NCBI GenBank assembly: GCA_902806565.1
Contig: CADCXA010000068.1
Location: 310,001-374,000 of the forward strand
Reading direction: 5' to 3'
Length of the DNA stretch: 64,000 nt
Source of the DNA: Hypoxylon rubiginosum
Lineage: Eukaryota; Ascomycota; Sordariomycetes; Xylariales; Hypoxylaceae
In this document: positions 35,201 through 47,576 of the stretch, piece after piece
Numbering within the stretch: the first letter of the stretch is position 1
How the letters are laid out: each line of letters opens with the position of its first letter
Position numbers and translations under genes: made by a program
The notes under the pieces: generated by a model
What the model saw: the letters and a program-made list of their open reading frames with translations, nothing else
What the model was told of the DNA's origin: nothing
Databases searched by the model: none

Positions 35201-38200
35201 ATTCCCAGAAGCTCCTGATAGTTCTTCAGCTCCAACTGAGGGCGCAGCTGCGGATCATAGGCCTTATCAGGAACGAAGAGTTTCATTAAAGCCACGGAAA
35301 ATTGAACCCAGGCATTCGCCAGATAGACGCGTGGCGTTTTGGACTTTCTAGACGCAATGCAGGATACCAGAGCAGGAACCAAGTGATCTGTGGCTATTCC
35401 GGAAATTGCCCCCAGGTTTATACCGGGTAGCAGCTTTTCCAGATTGAATGATAGGCCATGTTCACTGAAGCTAACGAAAGAGGACTCGTCCTGTAGGAAC
35501 CCAGAAGCATCCCAAGCTGTTGCAAATAAAGTAGCTGCAGGAGGGTCACAAATGGCCATCAAGTCCATCATAAGCTGCCAGAGCACTTTGCGAAGCTTGT
35601 CAATACGGTCGCCCGCTATTTTTTCTGTGCTCGAGCAGACTTGATATGCTAGGGCTGGCAGTTCGGCTTCGAGAGAAGCTAATAAACTGAGACTTGCAGT
35701 GTTAGCGGTCTCAAGCTTTGATACAATCTTGGCTGATAAGTTTGCATCCCAATGTTGTTGCTCGCTATCATCAGTGAATAAATTTTCCATTAAGAGCAAG
35801 AGCCTCGACGTGTTAGAGCCGCTATTGATGCGCATTTGAGTGACCAGAGGAGTATTTGATAGTACGACCATCTCATTTGACGCATGTGAGAGGTCGACCT
35901 GGCGCACCATACAGTCGAGTACGGTGATTTGTCTTAACGTTTCGAATGCAGCAGCCATGAATGGGATACTTGGTGCACCATTATCGCCCAATTTGCTGAG
36001 TAGCTGATCGGTTTCAACCTTCAGCGCCTCCAGAAGATTCTCCGCGTCTGATTCGCTCGACCGGATAAACCGATATGCTTTGACGAATGATTCCATAACC
36101 TTAGCAAGATCCGCCGGTGTGGCTGTAGACTGCCATTTGACCGAGTCAAACTGTGATGCTAACTGCTCCATGCGGCAGACCTGATCAAGGAGCAGCTTGC
36201 TTCCGATTGGAACCGGCCTGAAGGCCTTCCAAAGGACTTCCATACTCAAACCCGTGGACAGTTTGAACCCAGAAGTAAAGCAGCCATCCAGTTCCTTAAG
36301 AACACGTAAGACTAGTTCGTTCGTCTCTTCTTCTTTCCCGTGAAATAGATGGCTGGATAAAGCATTTGACATAAGGCTTAAGTGGGCTTGGAAGGATGCT
36401 TCTTCGAAGGGAGACGTAACGAGATATTGAAATGTCTTCCGCCAGTAATACATCAGGTCTCGAAAGAGGTATTTTCGGCCCTACATACATTAGCAGTTGA
36501 GAGAGTAATTGGCGTATTAATTGATGCTCACCTTCCACGACAGAGTATTCAGAAGCTGGGATTTGATAAATGAATCAACCTCCCGTAGAACGCCGCCGAG
36601 AAAATTAGAAGCCCCAACAGTAGAATCTTTTGACACAGCGGCAACGCTAGCAGCTAGACCCGAACGTTGGAGCCGATTCAACTGTGAAACCTTCATGCCG
36701 CCAGCACGGGATTCTTCTGACATTTGCGTTCTGTAAGCCCCGATAATGTCAAAGTATAGTTCGTAGATAGTTGCTAGCCAGAAAGGTAGCTCAGCAGAAT
36801 GTTTCTGGAGCAGGGGAATAGTCACGGAATTTTGGAGGGGATGAAGTGGCTAGACAGACGTTAGATGCGGAAAACACGGAGAAGGGGAGGTCAAATAATA
36901 AAAAGGGGAAGATGACTGACCTGCATGCTTTCAAGCTTGGGAGCCACGGCCGTAGGAAACGTCGCGTACAGATCTCGAATTGCCTGTTGAGCATGAACCA
37001 TCATTGGCGACTTGAGGAAGAAGTTGATATCCCCAAAACGGGATACAACGGCCTCTCTCTGTTGCGACCTTTGCATGCCTAGTGACTTTTCATTGAAATT
37101 GACGTAACTTTCAAGTAAAACCAAATCATCAAATGATAGGCTATGTACAGCCACAGACGTTATATTGGTTCCGTGCTTAGTGTCGAAAGATTGCGCTGAG
37201 GAAATCAAGTCGTATCTCTGCATTCTTGGCTCTACCTCAGCAATTCGGCTCTGCCAGGGTACCGGAACTGCATTATGTGGCTCGACGTATATCTCAACGG
37301 CGCGGTTTCTCATTGCTCTCGAGAGTTCTCCGTAGCGAGGATCGACAGTCAGGAATATCCTGAAGTTGGGATGCGGCTTGACAACGCGAGGTTCACCATT
37401 CAGTCCACAATGCTCATTTATGACCAGATAACCATCCGGTTCCAGCAAGGAATTCAGTCGGTCGAGAACGGAGGCACTGCAAAGATTAGCATTGTCAAGC
37501 ACCAACCAGTCTCCCTTTTGCAACGCTTGAACAATAATGCCATCTAACCACTCAAACCTAGGATCCGAGATGCCGGTAGGACGCTCAAGCAATATACGCA
37601 TATTCGAGAGCATAGATGCCAGAGGCGAATCAACGGGGACTTCGTTTTGAAGAGTATCAATGCAGCTCAGAATACTTTGACGTTCATCTGTCGGGTCTTT
37701 CACAAAGTCGAGTACACTGAGTAAGTCGACGGCCGAGTCTGGAATGCCTTTGGCGCCTTTGACTAGGGCAGTCATTATTGATGCCTGCAACACTTCTTCG
37801 AGTTGTTTCAATGCGGTATTCACCTCTCGCAGGGGGTCAGACTGCTCGAACCCGCCGACAAGATCCATGGTGTCTATGTCAGCGTTCATGGGAAATGTGA
37901 CGAGAGACTTCCCTTTGAGCGCAGCGATATGCTGAAGGAGCATAGACTTTCCACTACCTGAAGATCCCACGAGTATGCATGGAATGTTCTGGTTGACGCA
38001 AATCAAGAGGGATTCTATCTCCGTAAGCCGAGTTGTGATATCCATGCTAGGGAATCGTGACGGTTGCACAAGCTCATTCCTTTCCACCAATGCAAGTCCG
38101 ACTTGGGCTGAAGAAGAACTTATGTTGTGAAAAAGTTGGTGGGCTTTAGGTGGCGCGTCGAAGGCTTCCGTAAACAGCCTGTCAACCTCGAGCCTGTCTT

Positions 38201-41200
38201 TCTCGGTTCGAAAACGTTGGCGAATCGTGAGGTTCAGAAAATCGTCAACTTTACCAGTGCTAAGCAGAGGGTCTTGGGATGTGAGCAAATGCAGCCAACG
38301 CAGTGTATCTCGAAGGTTGAATTCCCATGGACTGCCTTGAGACCCAAAAGCTCTCTCGACTATAATAGTTGTCTCAAGGTTTGAGATAAACTTGATCATT
38401 CGTCGAATAGTGTCGGCCGATACCGAAGAATGGAAGTTGTGCTGAGCAATCTGCATGAGGTCCTCTTCACTAAACACGTCGGCATATACGACAATGAAGC
38501 GATTGACGAAAGAGCTGGGCAATCCTTTTCTTCCTCCGCCTTGGTGGTGTGGATTTTGCGCTGCAAAAAGACGGAAATCGGGATGTTTCTTGAAGACTTG
38601 ATCGAGCTCGGAAACGTAAACTTCTCCTCGATGATCGAGACACGCATTGAGACCTTCAAGAACCGACTGTGAGGCTAAGTTCATCTCATCCAAGAGTACC
38701 CATTCACCATTCTGCATGGCACGGAGAAACGGTGCGTCTCTCCACGCGAAGTGACCAGCTTCGGCTCCCTCAATAGGCACATCAGTTCCGAAAAGGTCCA
38801 TGAGATCCGTCTGGTCGGAAAGATTGATCCTAGTCAAGGGACGCCCACATCCACGGGCTAGAGCGCTGACCAGCGTCGTCTTCCCCACACCTGGACTGCC
38901 TTCTAACAGAATAGGCTTTTGCACTTGGAGAGCACGAACAATCCTCATCAAGTTAAGCTTAGTAGTAGGCGTATCTAAGGCGAATCCCTCGGGGTAGCTC
39001 CCATCGACGGTACGTGCAATAGAAAAGTCGCCAATCCGCAGTTCGTTGGCATTAAAGACCACTTGCAGCGGAGCTCGATAAATTGCAGTTGTGTCACAAT
39101 GAAGAAGCTCGCTTAACTTGTCCAGACACTTTTGTCGCTGCGTGTCTATGCTCTTGGGGTCGATCGCAATCAACGCAGACGGGTTTGCGCCAAGTGTATC
39201 GATGAAGACCGTTGCAGCCCCGTGGACCATGGAATATACCGCATCTCTGTCAGCATTCTGGTTGATGAACTTGACCCATACTAGAATGTCTCGGATAGAG
39301 AAGGCCGTAGAAGCTGTAGATCGGAAGTTATGTCCAAACCAATAGGAGAACTCAACGATGGCCTTGGAGAAGGATTGAGCCCAAGGTTCCAGCTTTGAAG
39401 AGACAATTTGCAGTACATCTTCATTTTCAGAAAGGGATGGGACCCAAATTTCAGTAAAGCGATTTCTGAGCGCAGGCGAAAGCTCCTTCTTGCCGAAATC
39501 GCCACCTGGATTCATGGTCGCCAGAAATTGAAATCCCTCGGAAGCTTTAATGAACGAATCGTCGACTCCTTTCTCCGCGAGGAGCAATGTGCGCTGGGGT
39601 TCGAGGACGGAGTTTAGTCTCTCTAACACGGAATCATCCGCAAGCGATATCTCGTCAAGAAGAAAAAATTGGCCATCTCTCATAGCATGGACCAGACTCC
39701 CGTCTGCCCATTCAAAGAGGGCCTTGCTCTTGACTTCATTGTCGGCTATTCTTTCCCGCAAATCCACAGGCAGCCTTGACAGAATCGACCCGTCTAAAGC
39801 ATGGTACGTCTCTAGCAAAATTTCCAAGCTGTCTGCAGGAATCTGTTCGAGCTGTCGTAGAGCTTCTGTAAGATCCCGAGTTAATGTGTCCACAATAGCG
39901 CCTCGGTTTCTTATTGGCCTTTGGGATCCGATGAGGTCGCCCGTTTCAGTGTTCTGGTGGGCATTGACAATGTGCAGTTCCTTGCTAAGCGACTCAGCAA
40001 GAAGCTGACATACAGTTGTCTTGCCACAACCAGTCTCTCCTACCAAGAGCACTGGCTCATTATGGCGGAGCGCACTCGCGACCAGAACATACAGGCGACG
40101 CATGGCATGAGTCCAGACGACATCCTGTCCATTCTTAGGAGGTTGGACTCGAAGATATGGTGATTTCTGGATGTCGTAAAGTTGACGTTGATCAATCTTG
40201 ACTTTGAAAACAGTATCGATCACTTTCTTGACGGCCATCCTCTCTTCTTCATTCCTCACACGCTCGGCAAGGAGCATGAAACCATTAGCCGCGATTTCCT
40301 CTCGAGTCTCAGCGCCCCTAAGAGCCCATCTGAACAGATCTCTTAGCGTCGCAAAGCTGTCCTTGTTTTCAAATAGTCGGCTTGTCTGTCGCAACCTTGA
40401 GAGCTCTTTGTACACATTAACTATCCTCTTACAGTCAGAGGGAGCGGTGTGCAGACTGCGTTTCTGTAAAATAATCTCCAGCTCATCTTCGGGGATGTCA
40501 TCGTAATGTAATTCCAGAAATCTATTGCGAAAAGCACGCGACAATACTTTTCGACCCCCGTATAGACCAGGCGGATTTTGAGTTGCGAATAACATGAAGT
40601 TTTCATGCGGATGGACTACTTCTTGTGTCTCTGGGATTAGCAATTCGCGATTGTCGTCAAGGAGACGATTCAGTGCCTCTAGAACATCCGTCGGCGCGAG
40701 ATTAAGCTCGTCGAGCACAATCCAATGCCCTTGCCGGAGAGCCTGTACCAGTAGCCCTTCTTGAAAGTGTAATTTGCCGTTCGCATCAGAAACGTAAGTT
40801 CCTAGATACTCCTGGAGATCTGTGTGTTCGTGGTTGTTTATTCGGATGAACTTATTGCCGCTAAAGTTGGCAAGATATTCAATCATACTCGTCTTGCCCG
40901 CTGATGTTGGACCTTGTACGAGGATTGGGAAACGTCTTGTCGAAGTAGCTCTCACTAGATTTAAGAGATTACGCTCGATATAAGGTGTAATGATATAATC
41001 GGCTCGCTCCATAGGGGTTTCATCACCTTGAAGTAGCCAGTACTGGCGGTTCTTATCCTTGTTCATGAACTTAACATACCGTCTTCCATCATTAGGGTGC
41101 CTTGGGGGTTGCGCAAGCAATGACCTGGAACCGCCTTGTTTATCAAGAAGATGGTGGTGGATCAAGGGTACGAGCGTCTCCTCAGATGCTCTGTCTAACA

Positions 41201-44165
41201 AAGTCAAGAATCCCATGGAGAAACCTTCATACAGCGCTCGTCGGAGACCGTAGAACGGAGAAACATCATTCACGTAGCTCAAGACTCGGGTCAACGTTCG
41301 TAGACTGAAGTGAGGGACTTCGTTGGCGCCATCAACCAGTCGCTTGTCCTCTGCCCGCTTTTTCGTGTTTAGGTAGAGTCTAGCAATGTCATCAGCTGCT
41401 TGCTCGTCCTTGGCGCTTTTCCCACTTAAATAGGCCTTGACGATGGTGAGAAGATCCTTCAGATCCTTGTCCGGACTGCTAACATAGAACTCTGTAAAGC
41501 GCGACCTGAGTCCCAGCGGAAGGTCTCGTTTACCAATATCCGTAGCCGGATTCATGGCACCGAATATGCGAAAGTTTGGATGCGCGCGAACCCGTTCGAT
41601 ATCCCCAGTCTCCGATAATAAAATAGACGGCTCATCGTTGGGGCCGGAAACAAGAAGGTCGGCGATGCTCTCTAATGTATCGGGTGAGGCAAGGTTAATT
41701 TCATCTAACAGTACCCAATCCCCATTTCTCGCGGCTTTGATGATATTGCCTTCAACGAAGGCAAAGGCGAAACTACCTGAGCCTCCCGAAATTTGGACAT
41801 CAAATTGCTCCAAACTCTTAGCAAAGGTTTCCCAGCGAGGTCTCAGGTCAAGTAAGGACTGCAATTTCGACTCTACCTTGCGTCTCTTGGCTGCCGGTCG
41901 ACCATCAGTTTCGTCGTCATTGCGGGCTTCGGCCTGGCTCTGGAGCTCGCCTACTATTTTATTGAACATCTTCGGCGCTTCTCGCCACAATTTCGATACT
42001 CTGGTCCATTGGCCTTTCGCACTGCACTTGCCAATTTGGTCAAGATATTTCTGATTCTTAGACGCGGAAATCCCAGTTGAGGCGAAGAGGTCTTCAAATT
42101 CTTCTTTCAAAGGAACGGCGAGACTCCGCGCATTCACCGGCTTGAATCCTCCCAGGAGATCTCCAACCTCGCTTTGCTGCGACAGATTCACAGCCACTAG
42201 CTTATGGCCAAGGGACTCAGCTAGCTGTTGAATAATGGTTGTCTTTCCGATACCGGTCTCTCCTACGAGTAGTAAAGGTTCGCGCAGCTTGACAGCCATT
42301 GAAATCTGCTCAAGCAGCCTCTTGGAGTGACTAGTACTAGCGAATGGCTTTCTCGACTTTGTCACTCTGTTCGAGAACTTCCTTCTAGTCAGCATGACCC
42401 TCCCGACTTTGAAGGTACTCTGGCTCTCGTCGATCTGTGGCACATAAGCTTTGAGGTAGTGCTCGGTAAGCTGTTTCGAGAGATGCATCTCCTCTGCGAT
42501 AGAGCTGGCAAGAAAGACTCTCGCCTCTGATCTAGAAAGACTGCCGCAGAAGCAGTCAATCGCATCCATGAACATCCAATCTCTTGCTGTCTCATTAATA
42601 GGCTCATCCCCGGTCTTGCAGCCTGAAGCTAGCAGGGTTTCCTGGAGGCGGCGGCACCATTTTAGGACATCTCTAGGAGTGACTGGACGCTCTACTATGC
42701 TTCGTCCCCCGTTGGCCGAGGATAATGCGTTGGATGGATTGCAAAGCCGCTTGTATACTGACATGATCATTGGGGTATACTTGTGCAACAAGGGGAAACT
42801 CCCAACGATGATCTGCTCCAGTTCGATCGGCGGCGGGATTTTCACATTCGACATATGCCAGAACCGCTGGCCTAGCATATTCGGGAGATTTTCCTGGCCA
42901 TTCATTCCTCGTGTAGTCCGAACAGTAGCAAACAGCCGGAAACTGCTCGGAGCCTCTACTGTCTCTCCACGACTAGGAATTAGCAACTTGCCATATTCCA
43001 CTAGTGGTAATAAAGTGCTCATGACTTCGTTCGGGGCCCTATCCAAGTCCTCAATTAAGACCCATCGTCCCTCACGGACGGCCGTGGTAAGGACACCCGG
43101 TCGCCAGGAGAACGAGCCAGGTTTAGAGCCTGTAGAGTATAAACCGATGAGCATCTTAGCATCGGTTTGTTCGTTGAGATGCAAGGTGACGAGGCCTGAT
43201 TCCATGCCAAGCTCGCGGGCAAGCTCATGTACAATCGATGTTTTCCCAGATCCTGGCAGCCCATGAAGTAATATCGGCCCTGATTTTTTGAAATTTTGGG
43301 CAAGACTCTCTAAGTTACTTAAAGTGGTGGGAGTGTATACCAAACTAGATGGCAAACGAGGCTCGCCATTTGGTCGTGGAAGAATCGTCTTGTTATACCG
43401 AGTCACCAGTTTAGTGAGTTCTTCCTGGGGGGCGTAAGGTGAGTCTATAGGTTGTTGAGGTTTGACATGCAGTTCTCGTCGAAGGTCATCTAGCAACTCG
43501 GCTCGTCGGCGTTCAAACAAGGAGAGACAAGTGAAATCGACAACCACGCCGTCCACATCTTCGGTTAGATACTCGCCTTCTGAGATATGTTCGCGTATAA
43601 GGTCCTCAGATTTGCGGTCGGAAACGTTGAGTTGAAGGCAATATATCCTAATGGCAAGGTACCTGACTGGGGCATGACTGTGCAGGAATAAAGCTCTGAT
43701 TCGAGAAGGTAATACTAGTTGACCAAATGTCCCCTTGTCGAAATTAAGGAGCCTCCAGAATGCAAGTAAAATAGGCAACAGCTTTTCCTTATTCGGCTCG
43801 AGCATTTGTAGTGAGTTGATCTGGAAAGTCCGTCCGGACTCATGTGTAAGTGAGGTCTCTCGGATATATTGTTCCAAGAAGACAGAGAGGTGAGGTGCAA
43901 ATGGGAGGATTCTCGCAAAAGAAGCGATAATGGAATCATCCTGGCCTCCATTTCGAGGCTTTAGAAGCCATCTAGCACATATGTCGGCGAATGTGGCCTC
44001 AAAATGGACGAAGATATATCCAGTGAGTTGAGGGATCAGCGCTGCATCGGCAACACTAGAGTAATTGGATATGGCTTCCAATAAATCGGGAGGCAAACGC
44101 GCCAGCTCCTGGTCAGGCACGAGTTGATGTTGTTGCCGACTCATGTTGACATTGACATTCGCCAT
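29233..44165 (-). CDS. MDN1: Midasin, AAA ATPase of 60S ribosome assembly
   Basis: Giant dynein-like AAA+ ATPase that removes assembly factors (Ytm1, Rsa4) from pre-60S particles in nucleolus and nucleoplasm. Exons 44165-36921, 36849-36532 and 36480-29233, split by introns of 71 bp (36850-36920) and 51 bp (36481-36531), give 4937 codons exactly (4936 aa), matching the family's roughly 4900 aa. Six Walker A motifs occur in order: GLPGSGKTS (about 305), GETGIGKTT (637), GPTSAGKTS (1088), GETGCGKTT (1378), GSPGVGKTT (1758) and GSSGSGKSM (2068). A long alpha-helical linker follows, then an Asp/Glu-rich segment (about 4080-4620) and a C-terminal MIDAS/VWA domain with DDSKSMGES (about 4720) that grips UBL domains. 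Nothing is missing. All coding sequence except a 318-bp middle exon is in two 7.2-kb exons. The next upstream gene is the divergently transcribed bL12m; any co-regulation is inference. Confidence 0.97.
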
Positions 44166-44755
44166 GACTGCGAAGGTTATGAGAAATTTGTGTCGAAGAT
44201 AAATTCTTGCATTCTCATTTTATTCTGCCCTTTAGCAGTTCCTCTATTCAGATTTTCCGTATAATTCAATCGTAGGCGTAACTTTTTCTGCCGGTTCCTT
44301 AAAATTTAGGCGGTGAAAGCCTAGAACCCACCTAAGGTAGAGCTATGTAAGTGCACAGTGCCACCCATACAGTCAGCACTCATATGTCTAGGAGGAACAA
44401 GTATAAAGAACCAAACGTATTTAACAGTAAAATAAAACAAAACAGGCATTTAAGAGTTCGAGAATAGGATATCTCAAAAAGAACATAACAATTGCTATAT
44501 ATATGAAATATAAAACTTACATGTACTAGAGCATAACCTTAAGAGACAAGCACTATGAACAGAGTGTGAATATGAATACACTGTACGGTCTATATTTGAC
44601 CCACTTAAATTAAAACCGACAGGGACCACTGAGCTTAAGCCTTAACCAAATCGTGCATCGAAAAACTCGAGGGAAAAAAAGGGCATAAACGAGCCAAAGG
44701 ACACTCCCAAGCCAATTCGCAAAGTCCAATCCCACAAGCAAAAGTTTCATCCAAG
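44166..44755. promoter_or_regulatory. Divergent promoter between midasin and bL12m
   Basis: Head-to-head interval of about 590 bp, AT-rich in the middle. It separates a cytosolic ribosome-assembly gene from a mitochondrial ribosomal protein gene. No specific element identified. Confidence 0.45.
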
Positions 44756-45377
44756 ATGTCAGTACCGTGCCGATATGCAGCTCGAAGCTGCGCCCGATCA
44801 ATTCGTCCCAGCAACACCTTCCGACCGTCGAAATCCTTCCTCCAGAGCACAACAACTCCCTCGATACAGCGACGGCACGAGACGACCGCCGCTGCTGCGA
44901 ACCCTAAGGTTTCCGGCATTGTCGACCAGATCAGCCAATTGACGCTCCTCGAGACCGCCGACCTAGTTTCCAGCTTAAAGGTGGGCTTCTACCCGATTCG
45001 ATTAGGCCTCCTAGGCATCTAGTCTTACTAACTACTCGCTTCTTTCGCAGTCGCGACTCAACATCCCCGACCTACCCATGGGAGGCTTCGCCGCCGCCCC
45101 AGCCGCAGCAGGACCGGCAGCCGCGGAGGAGGCGGACGAGCCGGCGCCGGCGGCGCAGGAGAAGACGCTGTTCAGCGTGAAGCTGCAGGCGTTCGACGCG
45201 GGTGCCAAGGCCAAGATCATCAAGGAGGTCAAGAGCTTGCTGGGCCTGAGCCTGGTGGACAGCAAGAAGTTCGTCGAGAGCGCGCCCAAGACGATGAAGG
45301 AGTCGGTGCCCAAGGACGAGGCCGAGAAGATCGTGGCCACCATGAAGGAGCTGGGCGCCACCGTGTCTATGGAATGA
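44756..45377 (+). CDS. Mitochondrial ribosomal protein bL12m (L7/L12)
   Basis: Stalk protein of the mitochondrial large ribosomal subunit that recruits translation GTPases. Two exons (44756-44980, 45051-45377) around a 70-bp intron give 184 codons, 183 aa. The first 40 or so residues are Arg/Ser-rich without acids, a mitochondrial presequence. The dimerisation N-domain reads SGIVDQISQLTLLETADLVSSLK, split from RLNIPDLPMGGF by the intron. An Ala/Glu/Pro hinge follows (APAAAGPAAAEEADEPAPAAQ), then the C-terminal domain KTLFSVKLQAFDAGAKAKIIKEVKSLLGLSLVDSKKFVE..., whose residues match the bacterial L7/L12 pattern. Codon use in the C-domain is strongly G/C-ending, consistent with high expression. 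Confidence 0.95.
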
Positions 45378-45699
45378 TGATCGAGATCTAAAGCTCGAAA
45401 GAAATATAAAACACCAGCCCCCGTGTATACATGTAACCTACTCTGTATAACAAAAAATACAAAGGACTAGAACAGCCAGTTCTTGTCTAATGCCGTAAGG
45501 CCAGCTCTAAGCTGGCCGTGGCTTCGTCTATTTATGAGAGATAGAGTAAAGACTAAACTGATCTATACTACACTACCTCCAGCACGATCGAATGTGATCT
45601 ATTACTAGTCCTCACGTAGCTACCTCTAGCTTTCTCAACGTAACCAGGAGCGCTGCGGAGTAGATTCCTATCCCCCGTCTTTCAGTCTTCTGGGATTCC
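45378..45699. other. Intergenic, convergent 3' ends
   Basis: Convergent interval between bL12m and the reductase gene, containing both 3' untranslated regions. Nothing else seen. Confidence 0.5.
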
Positions 45700-46734
45700 T
45701 TAGTTCAGCGTCTTAGTCCGAGAAAAGCTCTCGCTCAGCCCGTTAGCCAGGAGATAGATAGTCCGCAGCATCGGCACGGGGACGCCCTTCTCCTTAGCAA
45801 GCCTAACAGCGTTGCCCACGATGGCGTCGACCTCCATGCTGCGGCCTTCGAAGGCGTCCGTCAGCATGGAGGGCTGGACGCCCGGCAGGTCCCTGGCGCG
45901 GGCCCGGCCGATCTGGAAGTCGACCAGCCCCTCGTCCACGTCGCCGTACCCGTGCGCCCGCGCCACCGCCGCGATCTCCAGCATGACGTCCCTGATAAAC
46001 CCCAGAGCATCGTCCTCCCCCTCCCCGTTCTCCTCCTCCCTAGCCTTCTTCGACTCGATAAACTCCCGGTCCCGCGACCGCGTGAGCGCGCACACCGGGT
46101 TCCAGGACCCGTTGACGAGCAGCTTCCCCCAGCGCTCGCGCTGCACGTCGTCGTGCAGCCTCGCCGACGCGCCCCCCTTCCCGATCAAATCCACAAAGGC
46201 CCGCGCCGCCTCCTTGTGCGCCGCCGGGGCCGCCGCCGGGTACGTGCCCACGTGCAGCATCTCGACCTCCCTGTGCTGCACGACGCCCGGCGCCACCTGC
46301 GCGGCCGGGAAGTACGCGACGGCGCTCAGCACCGGGTTGTCCGGGTACCGCGCCGCGTACTCGGCCTCGATCCCGACGCCGTTCTGGATCAGCACGATGC
46401 CGGTCCTGCCCGGCGTGACCGCGGGGCCGATGAGCTCGGCGGTGGAAGGGCGGGTGGGGATCGCTTTCGCCGCTATGACAACGAAATCGAAGAACGGCTG
46501 CTGCTTGTCGGAGGCGATCTGCTGCGCTGCCTCGGCGGCGGTCTTGGCGATGCGAGGCTTGCACTTGAGGTCGTTGCCCCATAGCTTCGAGTGGATGGTG
46601 AACCCGTTCCGGGATGCCTCGTCGAAGTTGGACCGGCATACGGCGGTGACGTTGGACTCGCCGATAGCGCGGCACAGGACCCAGGAGTAAGGGACTCCCA
46701 GACTCCCGGCGCCGAATAACAACGCTCTTGTCAT
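45700..46734 (-). CDS. Ketopantoate reductase (PanE/ApbA) family protein
   Basis: NADPH-dependent 2-dehydropantoate 2-reductase family, the pantothenate step making pantoate; many fungal paralogues have other or unknown substrates. Start chosen at ATG 46734, because MTRALLFGAGSLG places the GxGxxG dinucleotide motif (GAGSLG) at residues 8-13 as in the family. A 25-codon in-frame extension to 46809 looks untranslated. 344 aa. Further marks: VIAAKAI after the Rossmann core, LIQNGVGIEAEY, and the catalytic-helix region ERWGKLLVNGSWNPVCALT with the expected Lys and Asn. A small insertion (REEENGEGEDD) lies in the C-terminal domain, which ends with the family's LPGVQPSMLTDAFEGRSMEVDAIVGN. Intact and single-exon. 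Very GC-rich codons in the second half. Confidence 0.88.
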   Translation of the reverse strand: MTRALLFGAGSLGVPYSWVLCRAIGESNVTAVCRSNFDEASRNGFTIHSKLWGNDLKCKPRIAKTAAEAAQQIASDKQQPFFDFVVIAAKAIPTRPSTAELIGPAVTPGRTGIVLIQNGVGIEAEYAARYPDNPVLSAVAYFPAAQVAPGVVQHREVEMLHVGTYPAAAPAAHKEAARAFVDLIGKGGASARLHDDVQRERWGKLLVNGSWNPVCALTRSRDREFIESKKAREEENGEGEDDALGFIRDVMLEIAAVARAHGYGDVDEGLVDFQIGRARARDLPGVQPSMLTDAFEGRSMEVDAIVGNAVRLAKEKGVPVPMLRTIYLLANGLSESFSRTKTLN

Positions 46735-47576
46735 GGCTATAGATTGGGTGTTTTGAATGATTTGATTTAGAAATGGTGGATTTAGAGGCCTGCCTACTTG
46801 GGCATCCACCTCGACTTATCAAAATTCCCCAGTCTAAGAAAGATAGTCGATAGTCATTAGCTTTACGGGATGTCGACATATTATATCCCGATTGTGTATG
46901 CCAGGTCTAAGCAACCCCCATAACATCTATAGATCTGCTTCGACGAGATCGTTTCTATAACATGCATTGCAGAGACATACGATAAGGAAGGTATCACCAC
47001 AATATTAATAGGTAATGCCACAAAAAGCCCCTTTGAATGAGGTCGAAAGTAGGAGAGAAGCTTCACTTCACAACGTCAAAGTCATGACGAATACTGAAAA
47101 TCATCGCATTCATTGAGGTATCATCTGAGAATTATATCTCCATAGCATGGAGCATACTCGAAGCATAAACCACCATTACTACCACCTACATAGGTAGGCA
47201 ATAGAAGCCAACCACCATTCCTTTTTGGAATAAAACGCCACTCTTATGCTACCTAGTTTTCCTTTCCGTAAACGCCGTGAAATGCATTGGTGGCCTACCA
47301 TCGACGAGAGTAAGGACCACAATCCACTTCGTCTCTCTGAGTGGTGTTTGCACGCGTTACGCCTTGGTCACGCGTCGTAGTCTCGACCTCTTGTCCTCCC
47401 TCCTCTCCGTCGTTCCCAGAGGTATTCATACCTGGCACGTCTTGGCCCTGATCATACATCTGTCTCAAACTCCCGCCCCTCTTCTTCTTCTTCTTCTTCT
47501 TCTTCTTTTTCTTCTTCTTGGCTACGGGCATCGTCTCTTCTTCCTCTCCTCCGCTCAAGGCCGGCACCTCGTCCTC
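46735..47576. other. Intergenic between reductase and CTK3
   Basis: It contains the promoter side of the reductase and the 3' flank of CTK3. A minus-strand open frame (47295-47567) lies in frame with the CTK3 stop and carries a 13-codon lysine run from the AAG repeat at 47481-47519. This is treated as an observation rather than a gene. Confidence 0.5.
47481..47519. repeat. TTC/GAA trinucleotide repeat
   Basis: About thirteen near-perfect CTT/TTC units with a single interruption (TTTTTC). On the minus strand it would encode a lysine run in frame with CTK3 downstream of its stop codon. Confidence 0.92.

Noticed and set aside
45812..46690. Open frames of up to 292 codons opposite the ketopantoate reductase
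   Set aside because: Antisense shadows of high-GC codons. The minus-strand frame shows the true Rossmann and catalytic motifs.
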